A stretch of 64,000 nt of DNA from Methylophilus rhizosphaerae (GCF_900100975.1 NZ_FNFX01000001.1:375820-439819); one strand, 5' to 3'. Positions 28,360-39,617 are shown, counted from the first letter of the stretch. Program-made: numbers and translations. Notes: generated from the sequence alone by a model not told the origin.

Positions 28360-28953
28360 TTACGTTTTATTTCCAGCCAGTAATTTTTTAACTGGCCCAT
28401 AACTGCGGCGGTGTTCAGCCGTTATCCCATATTGCGCCAGGCGTTCCAGATGCAAAGCGGTGGGATAGCCTTTATGCCGGGCAAAGCCATATTGCGGATA
28501 CTGCGCATCCAATGCCAGTAGTGAAGCATCCCTCGCTGTTTTTGCCAGGATAGAGGCCGCAGAAATTTCGGCAACCTTGCTATCGCCTTTCACGATGGCC
28601 TCACAGGGTAATGCAAACTTGGGGCGGCGATTGCCATCCACCTGGATCAGGGTAGCATGGATACCGAACTGCTCAACCATCGCCTGATAAGCGCGCTGCA
28701 TCGCCAGCATACTGGCCTGCAGGATATTGATATCATCAATTTCCTGCGCACTGACACTGGCAATTCCCCATGCCAGTGCATGCGCCTTGATCTCCAGCGT
28801 CAGGACATCACGCCTGGTCTCCGACAGTTTTTTTGAGTCCGCCAGCCCGGCAATCGGCCGCTCTGGATTCAGGATAACGGCAGCTGCATACACAGCACCT
28901 GCCAGCGGCCCTCTGCCCGCTTCATCTATCCCGCAAAGTATCAATGCACTCAT
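28360..28953 (-). CDS. rnhB: Ribonuclease HII
   Basis: 197 residues. The catalytic carboxylates appear in [19 protein letters not shown] and [21 protein letters not shown]. It nicks DNA 5' of misincorporated ribonucleotides and removes RNA from hybrids. It overlaps lpxB by four bases (ATGA), the last gene of the envelope cluster, as in many proteobacteria. Confidence 0.96.
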   Translation of the reverse strand: MSALILCGIDEAGRGPLAGAVYAAAVILNPERPIAGLADSKKLSETRRDVLTLEIKAHALAWGIASVSAQEIDDINILQASMLAMQRAYQAMVEQFGIHATLIQVDGNRRPKFALPCEAIVKGDSKVAEISAASILAKTARDASLLALDAQYPQYGFARHKGYPTALHLERLAQYGITAEHRRSYGPVKKLLAGNKT

Positions 28954-30116
28954 GAGGGTTGCAGGAACTGCTTGACCACAGCGGCAGCTTTTTGCGCACT
29001 GTTTTGCTTGAGGCGTGCGTGAATGGCACGATATTTTTCCTGCAAGATGGCCAGGCCGGTCTTGTCTGCCAACAAGTTGTACATGGTTTGTGCAATATTC
29101 GCGGGAGTTGCCTCCTGCTGCAGCAACTCCGGTACGATAAATTCGCCAGCCAGGATATTAGGCAGCCCGACATAAGGCTGCAATCGCATGCCCTTCAGCA
29201 ACTGCCAACTCATATTGGACATTTTATAAGTAATAATCATCGGCTTCTTGAGCAAAGCGGCTTCCAACGTAGCGGTGCCGGAAGCCACCAGCACAGCATC
29301 GGCCGCAATCATGGCCTCATGGGCATGCCCGAACATAATTTGCAGGTCAATGGCAAGCTCAGGCTTGTCGGTCAGTAGCTGATGCCAGGCATTCTGAAAA
29401 ATATCCCGCGTTTCACGCGTTACCAAAGGCACCAGGAATTGCACGGTTTTGCCATTCTCACGCATCAAACGTTCAAAAGAAATGGCGCTTTCCAGCATCA
29501 ATTCTGCATGGAAAGTCACCTCCGACTGACGACTGCCAGGCAGAATCGCAATCACCACACTATCCTTCTTCAACTTGAGCTTCTCACGCATAGCTGCCAC
29601 ATCCGGTTCCATCGGCAAGGCATCTGCCAGGGGATGGCCAATATAGGTCACAGGCACACCGGCTTGCTGATAGAGTGCGGGTTCGAATGGGAACAATGCC
29701 AGCATATGCGATACGGCACGCTTGATGCTGTGAATGCGGTTTTTGCGCCAGGCCCAAATCGACGGGCTGACATAATGGATGGTCGCAATGCCTTTGGCTT
29801 TAAGCTTTTTCTCCAGCCAGAAATTGAAGTCCGGTGCATCAATGCCAATAAAGACATCTGGTTTTTCCTGCAGGATTTGCTTGAGCAGCTGTTTGCGCAA
29901 CTTGAGCAGGCCGCGCAGGTGTTTAAGCACTTCGAGATAGCCGCGTACTGACAATCGCTCAATCGGATACAGGGACCTGGCACCCAGGCTCATCATTTTA
30001 GGGCCGGCAATGCCGAAAATATCGATATCAGGATGCGCGGACTTCAACTCGCGAATCAAATGATAGCCCAGCAAATCACCGGAGGCCTCTCCCGCCACCA
30101 TTGCAATTTTAGTCAT
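28950..30116 (-). CDS. lpxB: Lipid-A-disaccharide synthase
   Basis: 388 residues. GT-B family 19 glycosyltransferase: start [17 protein letters not shown], middle [13 protein letters not shown], and C-terminal [22 protein letters not shown]. It joins UDP-2,3-diacylglucosamine and lipid X at the inner membrane surface. It follows lpxA by 13 bases. Confidence 0.96.
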   Translation of the reverse strand: MTKIAMVAGEASGDLLGYHLIRELKSAHPDIDIFGIAGPKMMSLGARSLYPIERLSVRGYLEVLKHLRGLLKLRKQLLKQILQEKPDVFIGIDAPDFNFWLEKKLKAKGIATIHYVSPSIWAWRKNRIHSIKRAVSHMLALFPFEPALYQQAGVPVTYIGHPLADALPMEPDVAAMREKLKLKKDSVVIAILPGSRQSEVTFHAELMLESAISFERLMRENGKTVQFLVPLVTRETRDIFQNAWHQLLTDKPELAIDLQIMFGHAHEAMIAADAVLVASGTATLEAALLKKPMIITYKMSNMSWQLLKGMRLQPYVGLPNILAGEFIVPELLQQEATPANIAQTMYNLLADKTGLAILQEKYRAIHARLKQNSAQKAAAVVKQFLQPS

Positions 30117-30129
30117 ATGTTAATAAAAA

Positions 30130-30909
30130 TTATCGTACGATGCCGCGCGTGGTTTGCGCGAGGAAGCGGGTCATCAGCCCGATTTCAGGGCAGGATTTTT
30201 CCATGTCGGCCAAAGCGACTTTCGCTTCCTCGAACGACAGGCCCTGGCGATACAAGACTTTATAAGCGCGTTTAATTTGCTGAATCGCTTCGGCACTGAA
30301 GCCACGACGTTTGAGGCCTTCAGCATTGATACCATGTGGCTGCGCATCATAGCCTGCTGCTGTCACATACGGAGGGATATCTTTAAAGACAACTGAGCCG
30401 ACCGCCGTGATGATATGTTCGCCAATCTGGCAAAACTGGTGCACCAGGGTGAATCCGCCCAGGATGGCATAATCGTAAATGGTGACATGTCCGGCCAGGG
30501 ATGAATTATTGGCCATAATGGTATGGTTACCGACAATACAATCATGTGCGATATGCACATAGGCCATGATCCAGTTATGGCTGCCGATTTTAGTGGTGCC
30601 CTTGTCCTGGATTGTGCCACGGTTAAATGTACAAAACTCCCGGATGGTATTGTGGTCGCCGATTTCCAGCAATGTCGGTTCGTCCTTGAATTTCTTGTCC
30701 TGGGGTTTTGCACCCAGCGAAGAAAACTGGAAAATCTCGTTGTGTTTACCGATAGTGGTTGGGCCTTCAATGACCACATGTGAGCCCACTTTGGTGCCAG
30801 CGTCAATACGCACACCCGCACCAATCGTCGTATAAGGTCCCACTTCTACCGAACTGTCGAGCTCAGCTTTAGGGTCAATAATGGCAGTAGGATGAATCAG
30901 GGTTTGCAT
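30130..30909 (-). CDS. lpxA: UDP-N-acetylglucosamine acyltransferase
   Basis: 259 residues. Left-handed beta-helix built from hexapeptide repeats across the first roughly 190 residues. The catalytic His region [14 protein letters not shown] and the [21 protein letters not shown]-terminal helix are characteristic. It carries out the first step of lipid A synthesis, transferring a 3-hydroxyacyl chain from ACP to UDP-GlcNAc. Confidence 0.96.
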   Translation of the reverse strand: MQTLIHPTAIIDPKAELDSSVEVGPYTTIGAGVRIDAGTKVGSHVVIEGPTTIGKHNEIFQFSSLGAKPQDKKFKDEPTLLEIGDHNTIREFCTFNRGTIQDKGTTKIGSHNWIMAYVHIAHDCIVGNHTIMANNSSLAGHVTIYDYAILGGFTLVHQFCQIGEHIITAVGSVVFKDIPPYVTAAGYDAQPHGINAEGLKRRGFSAEAIQQIKRAYKVLYRQGLSFEEAKVALADMEKSCPEIGLMTRFLAQTTRGIVR

Positions 30910-30948
30910 CTTTAGTATATATTGCGTGCCGCCAACCGACGGCGAAGG

Positions 30949-31413
30949 TTATTTTTCAATGGCTTTGAGAATACACATCATATTGGCTTCGGCGACCACT
31001 TCGTCACCTACTTTAGCCACTGCAACGTATTTCCAGATCCCTTTCAGGATACGGTCAATTTTGACATGCAGAATGATCTGGTCGCCCGGGGATACAGGCT
31101 TCTTGAAACGCACGTTATCAATACCGGCAAAGTAATAGACCGAATCATTAGTCGGCTTGGTATTCATGGTCTTAAATGACAGAATGGCTGCCGCCTGTGC
31201 CATCGCCTCTACAATCAGCACCCCGGGCATCACAGGGTGGTAGGGGAAATGGCCAGGAAAATAAGGCTCATTCACGGAGACATTTTTCACTGCCACAATT
31301 TCCTTGCCCAACTCCATGGACAATACGCGATCCACCAGTACAAACGGGTAACGATGCGGCAAGTGTTCCAAAATCTCATGAATATCCATGCTATTCATTG
31401 CATTCTCAGCCAT
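30949..31413 (-). CDS. fabZ: 3-hydroxyacyl-ACP dehydratase FabZ
   Basis: 154 residues from the ATG at 31413, which has GAGAG six bases upstream; a TTG at 31425 is less likely. Hot-dog fold with [13 protein letters not shown], the catalytic His in [15 protein letters not shown] and Glu in IVEAMAQ. It dehydrates 3-hydroxyacyl-ACP in fatty acid elongation and competes with LpxA and LpxD for substrate, which fits its place between them. Confidence 0.95.
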   Translation of the reverse strand: MAENAMNSMDIHEILEHLPHRYPFVLVDRVLSMELGKEIVAVKNVSVNEPYFPGHFPYHPVMPGVLIVEAMAQAAAILSFKTMNTKPTNDSVYYFAGIDNVRFKKPVSPGDQIILHVKIDRILKGIWKYVAVAKVGDEVVAEANMMCILKAIEK

Positions 31414-31421
31414 AATTTCTC

Positions 31422-32474
31422 TCAATCTTCTGTATGTTTTTTAATACTATTTATTGCTTGCTCAAGCAGCTTGAGCTTGAGGCTGTTTTGTTCCAAATGC
31501 CGGATATTTGCTGCTGTCCGCAACCAGTCTTCGTGTTTCTGGAAAGGCATCAGTGCAGTATAAGTACCGGGTTGCTGGATAGACCGCATAATCATGGAAC
31601 CCGGCGATATCGTCACACCATCCACAATATGCAAATGCCCCAGAATCATGGCTGCGCCACCAATTTTACAGTGCTGCCCTATCACGGCACTGCCGGCAAT
31701 CCCGGCACAGCCCGCAATCACCGTGTGTGCGCCAATGCGGACATTATGGGCGACCTGTATCAAATTGTCCAACTTAACACCGTCCTCAATGATGGTGTCA
31801 TCCAGTGCCCCACGGTCCACCGTAGTATTGGCACCGATATCGACATGATGACCAATCACCACACGGCCAATCTGCGGTATTTTAACCCATTGCCCCTGCT
31901 CTTCCGCATAGCCAAAACCATCATTTCCGATAATACAGCCAGAAAACAGGTGGCAGTGCTCGCCAATCACACTGCCATGCTTGACTACCGCACGAGGCTC
32001 AAGGATGGTATGCGCCCCGATGGTCACATCATCTTCAATCACGCAACCAGCGCCGATACGGACGCCGTTACCCAGGGTGACACGATCACCGACGGTGGCC
32101 ATGGCATCTATCGTTAATTCGGGAGGAAGAGGGGTTTCGTAGCCAATGACAGCCGTGGCATGAACATGATTCGCGTATTGTCGTGGCGGGTTCAGTAGCG
32201 CAGACAGTTTAGCAAAATAGGCGTAGGGATTATCTGTCAGAATACAGGGTAATGCCGTCAGGTGCCGGTGTTCAGGACGCAGGATAACCGCAGAAGCCAG
32301 GGTAGCCTGCAACGACTGCGTATATTTGGTGTCGTTGAAAAACGCAATTGAACCTGCTTGTGCCTGAGCGAGTGAAGATAGGCGAGAGACCTGGGTAGCC
32401 GCATCAGTGTTACCTGCATCCACCTCGCCGCCCAATGACGCAGTAATCTCATGCAATGTAAACAGCTGCGTCAT
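31422..32474 (-). CDS. lpxD: UDP-3-O-acylglucosamine N-acyltransferase
   Basis: 350 residues. An N-terminal uridine-binding domain ([23 protein letters not shown]) precedes a hexapeptide-repeat beta-helix (about residues 100-300) with the catalytic GNDGFGYA and the [10 protein letters not shown] segment, then a short C-terminal helix. It adds the N-linked hydroxyacyl chain in lipid A synthesis. It precedes fabZ directly. Confidence 0.96.
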   Translation of the reverse strand: MTQLFTLHEITASLGGEVDAGNTDAATQVSRLSSLAQAQAGSIAFFNDTKYTQSLQATLASAVILRPEHRHLTALPCILTDNPYAYFAKLSALLNPPRQYANHVHATAVIGYETPLPPELTIDAMATVGDRVTLGNGVRIGAGCVIEDDVTIGAHTILEPRAVVKHGSVIGEHCHLFSGCIIGNDGFGYAEEQGQWVKIPQIGRVVIGHHVDIGANTTVDRGALDDTIIEDGVKLDNLIQVAHNVRIGAHTVIAGCAGIAGSAVIGQHCKIGGAAMILGHLHIVDGVTISPGSMIMRSIQQPGTYTALMPFQKHEDWLRTAANIRHLEQNSLKLKLLEQAINSIKKHTED

Positions 32475-32517
32475 GAAAATATTGACCTTGAAAGTGCTTT
32501 CTTGCCTGGGCTACAGG

Positions 32518-33015
32518 CTATTTTTTGCCTAACAATTTGAGGACTTTATCGGTAATATCGATACGTTTACTGGCATAGGCAACACCGCTGTAAGCAACCA
32601 GGTCATAACCTTCACTTTCAGCAACCGTCTGCACTGCTTTATTAATACGTTCCTGCAAGACAGCCAGTTCTTCATTCTTGCGTAAATTAATGTCTTCACG
32701 CAATTCACGCTGCTTACTCTGGAATTCCAGGCGCATATTATTCAACTGGCGTTCTTTTGCGCGTCGATCAGATTCGTTGATGTTGGTGCGCTCATGATCC
32801 AGCTGTGTTTCCAAGTCACGGATTTGCTTTTGTAGCTTATCCAACTCCAGAGAACGCGGGCTAAACTCTTTCTCCAGTTTTTTGCCTGTTTCAGCAGTCT
32901 GTGGCGCCTCTTGCAGCAACTTGTCTACTTGTACATAACCAACCTTGAAGTCCGCTGACCAGCCATAACCGCACCACAGCACAAGACTTAGCCCGAGAAC
33001 CAGAATCCCTCTCAT
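32518..33015 (-). CDS. skp: Periplasmic chaperone Skp/OmpH
   Basis: 165 residues from the ATG at 33015, supported by GGGAGAG five bases upstream; a GTG at 33033 would add six. A signal peptide (RGILVLGLSLVLWCGYGWSA) is followed by the KVGYVQVDKLLQEAP strand and a long charged helical region (residues 45-115) forming the coiled-coil tentacles, then IDITDKVLKLL. It holds unfolded outer-membrane proteins on the way to BamA, encoded just upstream in the same operon. Confidence 0.92.
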   Translation of the reverse strand: MRGILVLGLSLVLWCGYGWSADFKVGYVQVDKLLQEAPQTAETGKKLEKEFSPRSLELDKLQKQIRDLETQLDHERTNINESDRRAKERQLNNMRLEFQSKQRELREDINLRKNEELAVLQERINKAVQTVAESEGYDLVAYSGVAYASKRIDITDKVLKLLGKK

Positions 33016-33067
33016 GCAATCTCTCCCTTGCACGCATGTATTGCCATCATCTTATAAAACCTTGCCA

Positions 33068-35389
33068 TTAGAATTGCTGCCCGAACTGGAATTGCAATGT
33101 TTGCGTATCATCCGTTGATTTTTCCTTCAACGGCTTGGCAAGAACCAGCTTCAAAGGACCAAATGGAGATACCCAGGTCACGCCCACCCCAGTTGAGAAC
33201 CTCAGGTAATCGGAATTGATAGGGTCATCTTTGCCGAACACACCACCACCATCAATAAATGCACTGAGCCTGAACTGGTTGGACTGCGAGACAAACGGTA
33301 CCGGCATAAACAATTCAATATTACCTACCAGGCGCTTGGTACCGCCAATCGCGAAATCGCTTCCTGTCGACGGGTTAATATCCCGTGGTCCTAACGAGGA
33401 GTTCAGGAAGCCACGTACGCTGTTCACACCACCGGCGTAGAAATTTTTGAAGAATGGATAGTTTTTGCCACCATAGCTGTTTGCATAGCCAGCTTCACCA
33501 TTTAGCATCAGGGTGAAGTCTTTACCCAGGTCCTGGTACACACTATGTTGATAATTGATCTTATAGTATTGCAGGTCCAGGCCAGGCACAGAAACATCCC
33601 CGGACAGGCGTTGCAGGACACCACGGCGCGGGAACAGAATATTGTCTCGCGAGTCATAAGTCCAGCCGGCATTCAGCACAATCGAGTTACTGCTACAACC
33701 GGAAGTGTTAGCGCAGTATTTGATATATTGAATCGGGCTGTCGGCAGACAAATCGACATTGGTCATATCCAGCGTCACACCGGCGCTGAGGAAGTCCATT
33801 TCAGACATCGGCATGCCAAAACGCATCCCCACGCCGTAGGACTGGCTCTCATACGTACCAACATTCAATGTCGAAGAGTTTCGACGGCTGGTATCCACAT
33901 CACGGCGATAAATATCGAAGCCCCGGCTGATACCATCCGGCGTGAAATAGGGATCGGTATAGGATAAGGAGTAAATGGTGTTATAGCTACTGGTATTCAC
34001 TTGCAGGGCTACACGGTTACCTGTTCCCAGGAAATTAGGCTGGTTCACGTTAAAGCCTAACACCACGCCGTCACTACTGGACAAACCGGCACCGAACTGC
34101 ACACTGCCTGTCGCTTTTTCAGCCACAGTGACCGTCATGTCTACCTGGTCATTAATGCCCGGGACAGAGGGTGTTTCCAGTTCAACACTATCAAAGAAGT
34201 TCAGGCGCTGGACACGCTCTTTGGAGCGCTTGATTTTATCCCCTGCATACCAGGCAGACTCCAGCTGTCGCATTTCACGTCTGACCACAGAGTCACGCGT
34301 CCGGGTATTGCCTTGAACATTGATGCGCCGGACATATACCTTGCGGCCAGGATCAACAAAGAAAGTGAACGCAACCGTATGTTCCTGCTTGTTGATCTCC
34401 GGTACGGCATTCACGTTGGCAAAAGCATAGCCCTCTTCACCCAGCTTGTCGTTGATGTTTTTGCTGGCATCGGTCACTTTCTGGCGATTGAAAACGTCAC
34501 CATCCTTGATATCAATCAGCTTGCGCAGATCCTCTTCCGGCAGCAACATGTCGCCTGCCAGCTTGGTCTGGCTGATATTATATTTTTCACCTTCGGTAAT
34601 GTTGACGGTGATATACACATCCCGCTTGTCAGGCGAGATCGACACCTGTGTCGAATCAATCGAAAATTCCAGGTAGCCCTGGTTCATGTAAAAAGAACGC
34701 AAGGCTTCCAGATCTGCGGTCAACTTCTGCTTGGAATACTGGTCATCCTTATTCCACCAGCTCATCCAGTTAGGCGTTGTCAGCAGGAAATTGGCACGCA
34801 GGTCTTCCGTCGTGAATAAATGATTGCCAACAATATTGATATCCCGGATTTTGGCCGCGGGACCTTCTGTAATTTCAAAGCGAATGGCCACCCGGTTGCG
34901 CTCCAGCGGGCTGGAAGTCGCCTTCACTTCAGCGCTGTATTTACCTTGAGACAGATACTGGCGCTTGATTTCCTGTTCGGCACGGTCCAGTTGTGCCTTG
35001 TCAAAAATCTGGCCATCTGCGATACCTATCTGCTTGAGGCCTTCCTTCATTTTATCTGTCGGGAAGGATTTGTTACCGCTGAAATCAATCTGTGAAATCG
35101 AAGGGCGTTCCTGTACCGTTACCACCAGTACATCGCCGTCGTTTTCAATACGTATATCCTTGAAAAATCCGGTGGAGTAAAGTGACTTGATCGCCTGCGC
35201 CGCTTTTTCATCACTCATGACATCACCCACCTGCATGGGCAGATAATTGAATACAGTACCGGCTTCGGTACGTTGCAAGCCTTCTACACGGATGTCAGAA
35301 ATCACAAATGGCTCTGTCGCATAGGCGCTCAGATGCATCATTCCTGCTAACAGACCCAACCACAACCTGGAACTTGACTTTACTCTCAT
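33068..35389 (-). CDS. bamA: Outer membrane protein assembly factor BamA
   Basis: 773 residues. Signal peptide (LWLGLLAGMMHLSAYA), five POTRA domains (roughly residues 25-420; the first opens FVISDIRVEGLQRTEAGTVFNYLP), then a 16-stranded barrel with the VRGF motif (NSVRGFLNSSLGPRD) and a terminal QFQFGQQF beta signal ending in Phe. It is the core of the BAM complex. It sits 11 bases after rseP and 52 bases before skp. Confidence 0.97.
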   Translation of the reverse strand: MRVKSSSRLWLGLLAGMMHLSAYATEPFVISDIRVEGLQRTEAGTVFNYLPMQVGDVMSDEKAAQAIKSLYSTGFFKDIRIENDGDVLVVTVQERPSISQIDFSGNKSFPTDKMKEGLKQIGIADGQIFDKAQLDRAEQEIKRQYLSQGKYSAEVKATSSPLERNRVAIRFEITEGPAAKIRDINIVGNHLFTTEDLRANFLLTTPNWMSWWNKDDQYSKQKLTADLEALRSFYMNQGYLEFSIDSTQVSISPDKRDVYITVNITEGEKYNISQTKLAGDMLLPEEDLRKLIDIKDGDVFNRQKVTDASKNINDKLGEEGYAFANVNAVPEINKQEHTVAFTFFVDPGRKVYVRRINVQGNTRTRDSVVRREMRQLESAWYAGDKIKRSKERVQRLNFFDSVELETPSVPGINDQVDMTVTVAEKATGSVQFGAGLSSSDGVVLGFNVNQPNFLGTGNRVALQVNTSSYNTIYSLSYTDPYFTPDGISRGFDIYRRDVDTSRRNSSTLNVGTYESQSYGVGMRFGMPMSEMDFLSAGVTLDMTNVDLSADSPIQYIKYCANTSGCSSNSIVLNAGWTYDSRDNILFPRRGVLQRLSGDVSVPGLDLQYYKINYQHSVYQDLGKDFTLMLNGEAGYANSYGGKNYPFFKNFYAGGVNSVRGFLNSSLGPRDINPSTGSDFAIGGTKRLVGNIELFMPVPFVSQSNQFRLSAFIDGGGVFGKDDPINSDYLRFSTGVGVTWVSPFGPLKLVLAKPLKEKSTDDTQTLQFQFGQQF

Positions 35390-35400
35390 TAATTATGCTC

Positions 35401-36777
35401 TCACCCTATCAGGTAACGATTGATGTCATTAAAAAAGGCGATAAACATCAACGCACCCAATATCCCCAGCCCCAGACGCTGGCCAATCTCCAGCACCTTA
35501 TCCGGCAAAGGTTCTCCTCGAATTAATTCCGCCATATGATACAGCAAATGCCCGCCATCCAGTACTGGAATTGGCAGCAGATTCATGACCGCGATGCTGA
35601 TACTCAGCAATGCAATAAAGCTGATATACGGTTTAATTCCCAATCCCGCAGTCTCGCCGGCAGCATCTGCAATACTAACCGGCCCGCTGATGGCTTTTAA
35701 CGAAGCCTGCCCGGTCACCATTTTAGCGATCATCTTCAATGTAAATACAATGGTTTCCTGCACTTTCTGCACTGCACGCATTGCAGCCTCAGTGATCGTG
35801 TAATGCCGTTCCACGCGGTAGGGTTTGAGATCAACCGCCTCCATGTTCACTGCAGCGCCCAGGCGACCAATTTTCTGACCGGCTTCAATCACCGCGTCTG
35901 GGAGTAGTTTGACCTGCAACAGCTGGTTGCCACGCTGGTAATCCACCTTTAATGGTTGCGAAGGGTTAGCTCTTACCCACTGCACAAATTGCTGCCAGCC
36001 TTCGACCGGTTTATTATTGACGTTAAGAATGCGGTCCCCGATTTGCAACCCGCTCTTTTCTGCCACAGAGCCAGGCAGAACTTCGCCGATCACGGCAGGA
36101 ATCACCGGCATTAACATGGAAATGCCTATTTTCTGCAATACATCGCCTTCCGGCTCACCGGGTAATTTCGACATGGCCAAACTATGCGTGTGTGAATCGC
36201 CCTGCGCTGTACGCGTCACCACATTGACTGCACGATGTGCGACCCAGCCCTCCAGTAATTGCCACTGCGCATCCTGCCAGGTTTGTACCGGGTGCCCATC
36301 CAGGGAGACAACCAGGTCACCCTGACGCAACTTTGCTTCAGCCGCCAATGAGCCAGTTTCGACCGGGCCAATATAAGGTTTGATACCGACTTCCCCTTGC
36401 GCAATCAGTCCCCAGTAACAGACAAAAGCCAGCAACAAATTCGCCAGTGGCCCGGCAAAAACGATCCACATCTTGGCTGCAACTTTCTGCCGATCAAACG
36501 CACGTGACCAGTCAATCACAGGGTCGGCCAGCGCTGGAGGTTGTTCAGAGGCAGATTCACGGCTGTCCAGCATCTTGACATAGCCACCAAGGGGAATCCA
36601 GGACAGCACCCATTGCGTGGACTGCGGAGAGCGTTGGTACTGGAAAATTGGCTTGCCAAAACCAATGGAGAACTTCAGCACGTGCACACCACAACTGCGC
36701 GCCGCCAGGTAATGGCCAAATTCGTGTATCGTCACCAGTACACCGATAGCCACCACAAAAGCAATGGCTGACATCAT
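35401..36777 (-). CDS. rseP: Site-2 zinc metalloprotease RseP
   Basis: 458 residues. Zinc motif HEFGH (18-22) in the first membrane helix, the third ligand in NLLPIPVLDGGHL near the C-terminus, and two PDZ domains between. It cleaves the anti-sigma factor RseA within the membrane, and remnant signal peptides, in the envelope stress response. It overlaps dxr by four bases; two consecutive ATG codons open the gene. Confidence 0.95.
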   Translation of the reverse strand: MMSAIAFVVAIGVLVTIHEFGHYLAARSCGVHVLKFSIGFGKPIFQYQRSPQSTQWVLSWIPLGGYVKMLDSRESASEQPPALADPVIDWSRAFDRQKVAAKMWIVFAGPLANLLLAFVCYWGLIAQGEVGIKPYIGPVETGSLAAEAKLRQGDLVVSLDGHPVQTWQDAQWQLLEGWVAHRAVNVVTRTAQGDSHTHSLAMSKLPGEPEGDVLQKIGISMLMPVIPAVIGEVLPGSVAEKSGLQIGDRILNVNNKPVEGWQQFVQWVRANPSQPLKVDYQRGNQLLQVKLLPDAVIEAGQKIGRLGAAVNMEAVDLKPYRVERHYTITEAAMRAVQKVQETIVFTLKMIAKMVTGQASLKAISGPVSIADAAGETAGLGIKPYISFIALLSISIAVMNLLPIPVLDGGHLLYHMAELIRGEPLPDKVLEIGQRLGLGILGALMFIAFFNDINRYLIG

Positions 36778-37982
36778 AAGGCAGCCGCCTTATAAACAGG
36801 CGTAGCAGGCACTTTGCCAATGGCGTTCAGCACACAGGCGCGCGCAGCGGCGTCGACTTCCAGTAACTGATCTATCGAACTGACCTCGTCCACTGGCAGT
36901 TTTTGTAATGCTTCCTCAATCAGGCGCGGGATATCCAGATAGTGAATCTCCTCCCGCAGGAAAGCGGCAACAGCCACTTCGTTGGCTGCATTCAGCATGG
37001 CAGGAGCCGTACCTCCCGCGGCCAGAGCGTCAAATGCCAATCGCAGGCAAGGGAAGCGCTGGATATCGGGCGCTTCAAATTCAAGTTTGGCGATTTCCAC
37101 CAGGCTGAGCGGTTTGACACCGGATGCAATCCGCGCCGGATAACCCAGGCCATAGGCAATCGGCGTGCGCATATCAGGATTTCCCAGTTGCGCCAGGATA
37201 CTGCCATCCACATACGATACCATGGAGTGAATCACGCTTTGCGGATGCACCACGACTTCAATCTGGTCAGGGCGCGCATTAAACAGCCAGTGCGCCTCAA
37301 TGACTTCCAGCCCTTTATTCATGAGCGTAGACGAATCAATAGTGATTTTCGCCCCCATCACCCAGTTAGGATGCTTGAGTGCCAATGCAGGCGTCACTTC
37401 TGCCAGTTGCGCTTGCGTATAGCGCCGGAACGGGCCACCGGAAGCGGTCAAGATCACCTGGTTTACACCGACATCAGCCAGATCCTCATAGGGCTGCCCG
37501 GGCATGGCCTGGAAAATGGCATTATGTTCGCTATCAATCGGCAGCAAGGTAGCATTACCTTGTTTGACGGCATCCATAAATAATTGGCCAGCCATTACCA
37601 GCGTTTCCTTGTTGGCGAGCAATATTTTCTTGCCTGCTTTGGCCGCAGCCAGTGCCGGTAACAAGCCGGCAGCCCCGACAATCGCCGCCATGACCGCATC
37701 GACCCTGTCATGCGCAGCCACTTCTACCAGCCCTTCCAGCCCGGAAAGCACTTCGGTTTTCAACTCTTCAGACTGCAAACGCTGACGCAGGCGCTGGGCG
37801 GCAATGGCATCCTGCATCACGGCATACTGCGGCCGGTACTGTACACATTGCTGCAGCATCGCCTCGATATTGTTGTGGGCGGTCAAGGCAAACACGGCAT
37901 ACCGCTGCGGATGCTGCGAAATCACATCCAGTGTCTGCTGACCAATGGTGCCAGTGCTACCCAATATAGTGACGTATTGCAA
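36774..37982 (-). CDS. dxr: 1-deoxy-D-xylulose-5-phosphate reductoisomerase
   Basis: 402 residues. NADPH-binding GSTGTIGQQTLDVI at the N-terminus, LLANKETLVMAG, PIDSEHNAIFQ (metal-binding Asp/Glu), LTASGGPFR and HPNWVMGAKITIDSSTLMNKGLEVIEA. It commits carbon to the MEP isoprenoid pathway, feeding undecaprenyl phosphate (uppS nearby) and, in this organism, probably hopanoids. Confidence 0.96.
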   Translation of the reverse strand: MQYVTILGSTGTIGQQTLDVISQHPQRYAVFALTAHNNIEAMLQQCVQYRPQYAVMQDAIAAQRLRQRLQSEELKTEVLSGLEGLVEVAAHDRVDAVMAAIVGAAGLLPALAAAKAGKKILLANKETLVMAGQLFMDAVKQGNATLLPIDSEHNAIFQAMPGQPYEDLADVGVNQVILTASGGPFRRYTQAQLAEVTPALALKHPNWVMGAKITIDSSTLMNKGLEVIEAHWLFNARPDQIEVVVHPQSVIHSMVSYVDGSILAQLGNPDMRTPIAYGLGYPARIASGVKPLSLVEIAKLEFEAPDIQRFPCLRLAFDALAAGGTAPAMLNAANEVAVAAFLREEIHYLDIPRLIEEALQKLPVDEVSSIDQLLEVDAAARACVLNAIGKVPATPVYKAAAL

Positions 37983-37991
37983 AGCGACCTC

Positions 37992-38819
37992 TTAGAACGA
38001 ATAAGATTGTTGCCAGTAATGAAACCAGAATACCAAGCACAATCCCACGGGCAATGCCGGAATGACGCCATCGACACGGTCCAGTAAACCACCATGTCCG
38101 GGCAGGAATTGCCCGCTATCCTTCAGCTTGGCCCGGCGCTTGAAAAAAGATTCAAATAAATCACCATAAATACCGGTAATCGTAATGATCCACAGACCGG
38201 GCAATATCCACCAGGTGGAAACGGCATCTGAAACTTTCAAAATGACAGCATACACTGCAACCGCCAGCAACGCACCCGCGACGCCTTCCCAGGTTTTTCC
38301 CGGACTGATGGCTGGTGCCAATTTGTGTTTGCCAAAATTCTTGCCGGCAAAATAAGCTGCACTATCTGCCAGCCAGATAGTAGAAATAATCACCAGCAAG
38401 ACATAAGGATTCACTTCCTGTGCGGTCACCAGCGCCATCCACAAGGACAGCATTAGAAACCAGCCGAGTAACAGATTGAGGGCTTGCTGCCTGATAAAGG
38501 TATTAAAAAACAGGCTGACCGGCACAACGCACAACCAGAACAAGGTGGCGGCGATAAATACCTGCATGGCATGGTAAAAAAACCAGTGGAAGCCCAATTG
38601 CTGCAACAACAGCAGAAAACCGGCGCCAGTCACCACAGAAAAAACCAGGTAATAACGGGTATACGATGGGCTTAATTGCAGAAAACCAGCCCACTCATGC
38701 AAACACACCAGTGTCAGCAGTAGCATCACACTGGCCCAGGCCATCATGGGCAACCAGAACAATGCCGGGAGGAATAATCCCAACAAGACGGCGGCAGTCA
38801 TTATTCTAGTCTTCAACAT
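37992..38819 (-). CDS. cdsA: Phosphatidate cytidylyltransferase
   Basis: 275 residues with about eight membrane helices. The CdsA signature is complete in the C-terminal third (FFKRRAKLKDSGQFLPGHGG followed by LLDRVDG), with SPGKTWEG upstream. It makes CDP-diacylglycerol for all phospholipids. It lies four bases after uppS and nine before dxr. Confidence 0.95.
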   Translation of the reverse strand: MLKTRIMTAAVLLGLFLPALFWLPMMAWASVMLLLTLVCLHEWAGFLQLSPSYTRYYLVFSVVTGAGFLLLLQQLGFHWFFYHAMQVFIAATLFWLCVVPVSLFFNTFIRQQALNLLLGWFLMLSLWMALVTAQEVNPYVLLVIISTIWLADSAAYFAGKNFGKHKLAPAISPGKTWEGVAGALLAVAVYAVILKVSDAVSTWWILPGLWIITITGIYGDLFESFFKRRAKLKDSGQFLPGHGGLLDRVDGVIPALPVGLCLVFWFHYWQQSYSF

Positions 38820-38823
38820 GGCT

Positions 38824-39591
38824 TCAAGCGTGCCCCTTATCTGTACTCAACTGCTCGCTGGTGCGGCCAAAACGGCGCTCACGCTGGCGATAAGAGGTCA
38901 ATGCCGCTTCAAATGCTGCATCATCGAAATCCGGCCATAAGGTGGGGGTAAAGTAGAGTTCGGCATACGCCAGTTGCCACAACAGAAAATTGCTGATACG
39001 TGTTTCACCGCCGGTGCGGATAAATAAATCCGGCTCAGGCGCATCGGGCATGGACAAATATGGTGCCAGATCTGCTTCACTGATAGTCTCTACAGTGTCC
39101 TTCTTGTCCGCCAACAGGCGATTCACGGCATTCAGGATATCCCAGCGACCACCGTAGTTCACTGCAATCGTCAGTGTCAGGCCGGTATTATGTGCTGTCA
39201 CTTGCTCGGCTTCACGCATTTTTTGCTGCAGCGCTTCATTAAACAGGCTGCGGTCACCAATCAGTTTCAGGACCACATTGGCTTCGTGCAGTTTTTTGAC
39301 TTCACGATCAAGTGCTTCCATAAACAGGCCCATCAGGAAAGTCACTTCCTCCGGCGGGCGGCGCCAGTTTTCGCTACTGAACGCAAACAGGGTGAGATAT
39401 TTGATGTCGAGGCGCACGCAGGTTTTGACCAGCTGCCGTACGGCTTCCAGACCACGTTTGTGCCCGGCGACCCTGGGTAAAAAGCGTTTTTTGGCCCAGC
39501 GCCCATTGCCATCCATGATGACCGCCACATGCTGTGGCAACGCATGGGTCTGCGGAACCTGCCTGGTAGAACTGGAAAACAAACCCAACAC
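38824..39591 (-). CDS. uppS: Undecaprenyl diphosphate synthase
   Basis: 255 residues. The catalytic Asp is in HVAVIMDGNGRWAKKR, followed by GHKRGLEAVR, the FAFSSENWRRP motif, and RTGGETRISNFLLWQLAYAE. It elongates farnesyl diphosphate to the C55 lipid carrier for peptidoglycan and O-antigen. It is followed by cdsA in the standard order. Confidence 0.96.
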   Translation of the reverse strand: MLGLFSSSTRQVPQTHALPQHVAVIMDGNGRWAKKRFLPRVAGHKRGLEAVRQLVKTCVRLDIKYLTLFAFSSENWRRPPEEVTFLMGLFMEALDREVKKLHEANVVLKLIGDRSLFNEALQQKMREAEQVTAHNTGLTLTIAVNYGGRWDILNAVNRLLADKKDTVETISEADLAPYLSMPDAPEPDLFIRTGGETRISNFLLWQLAYAELYFTPTLWPDFDDAAFEAALTSYRQRERRFGRTSEQLSTDKGHA

Positions 39592-39617
39592 GGATACCTG
39601 CGATCAGAGATGTGCAG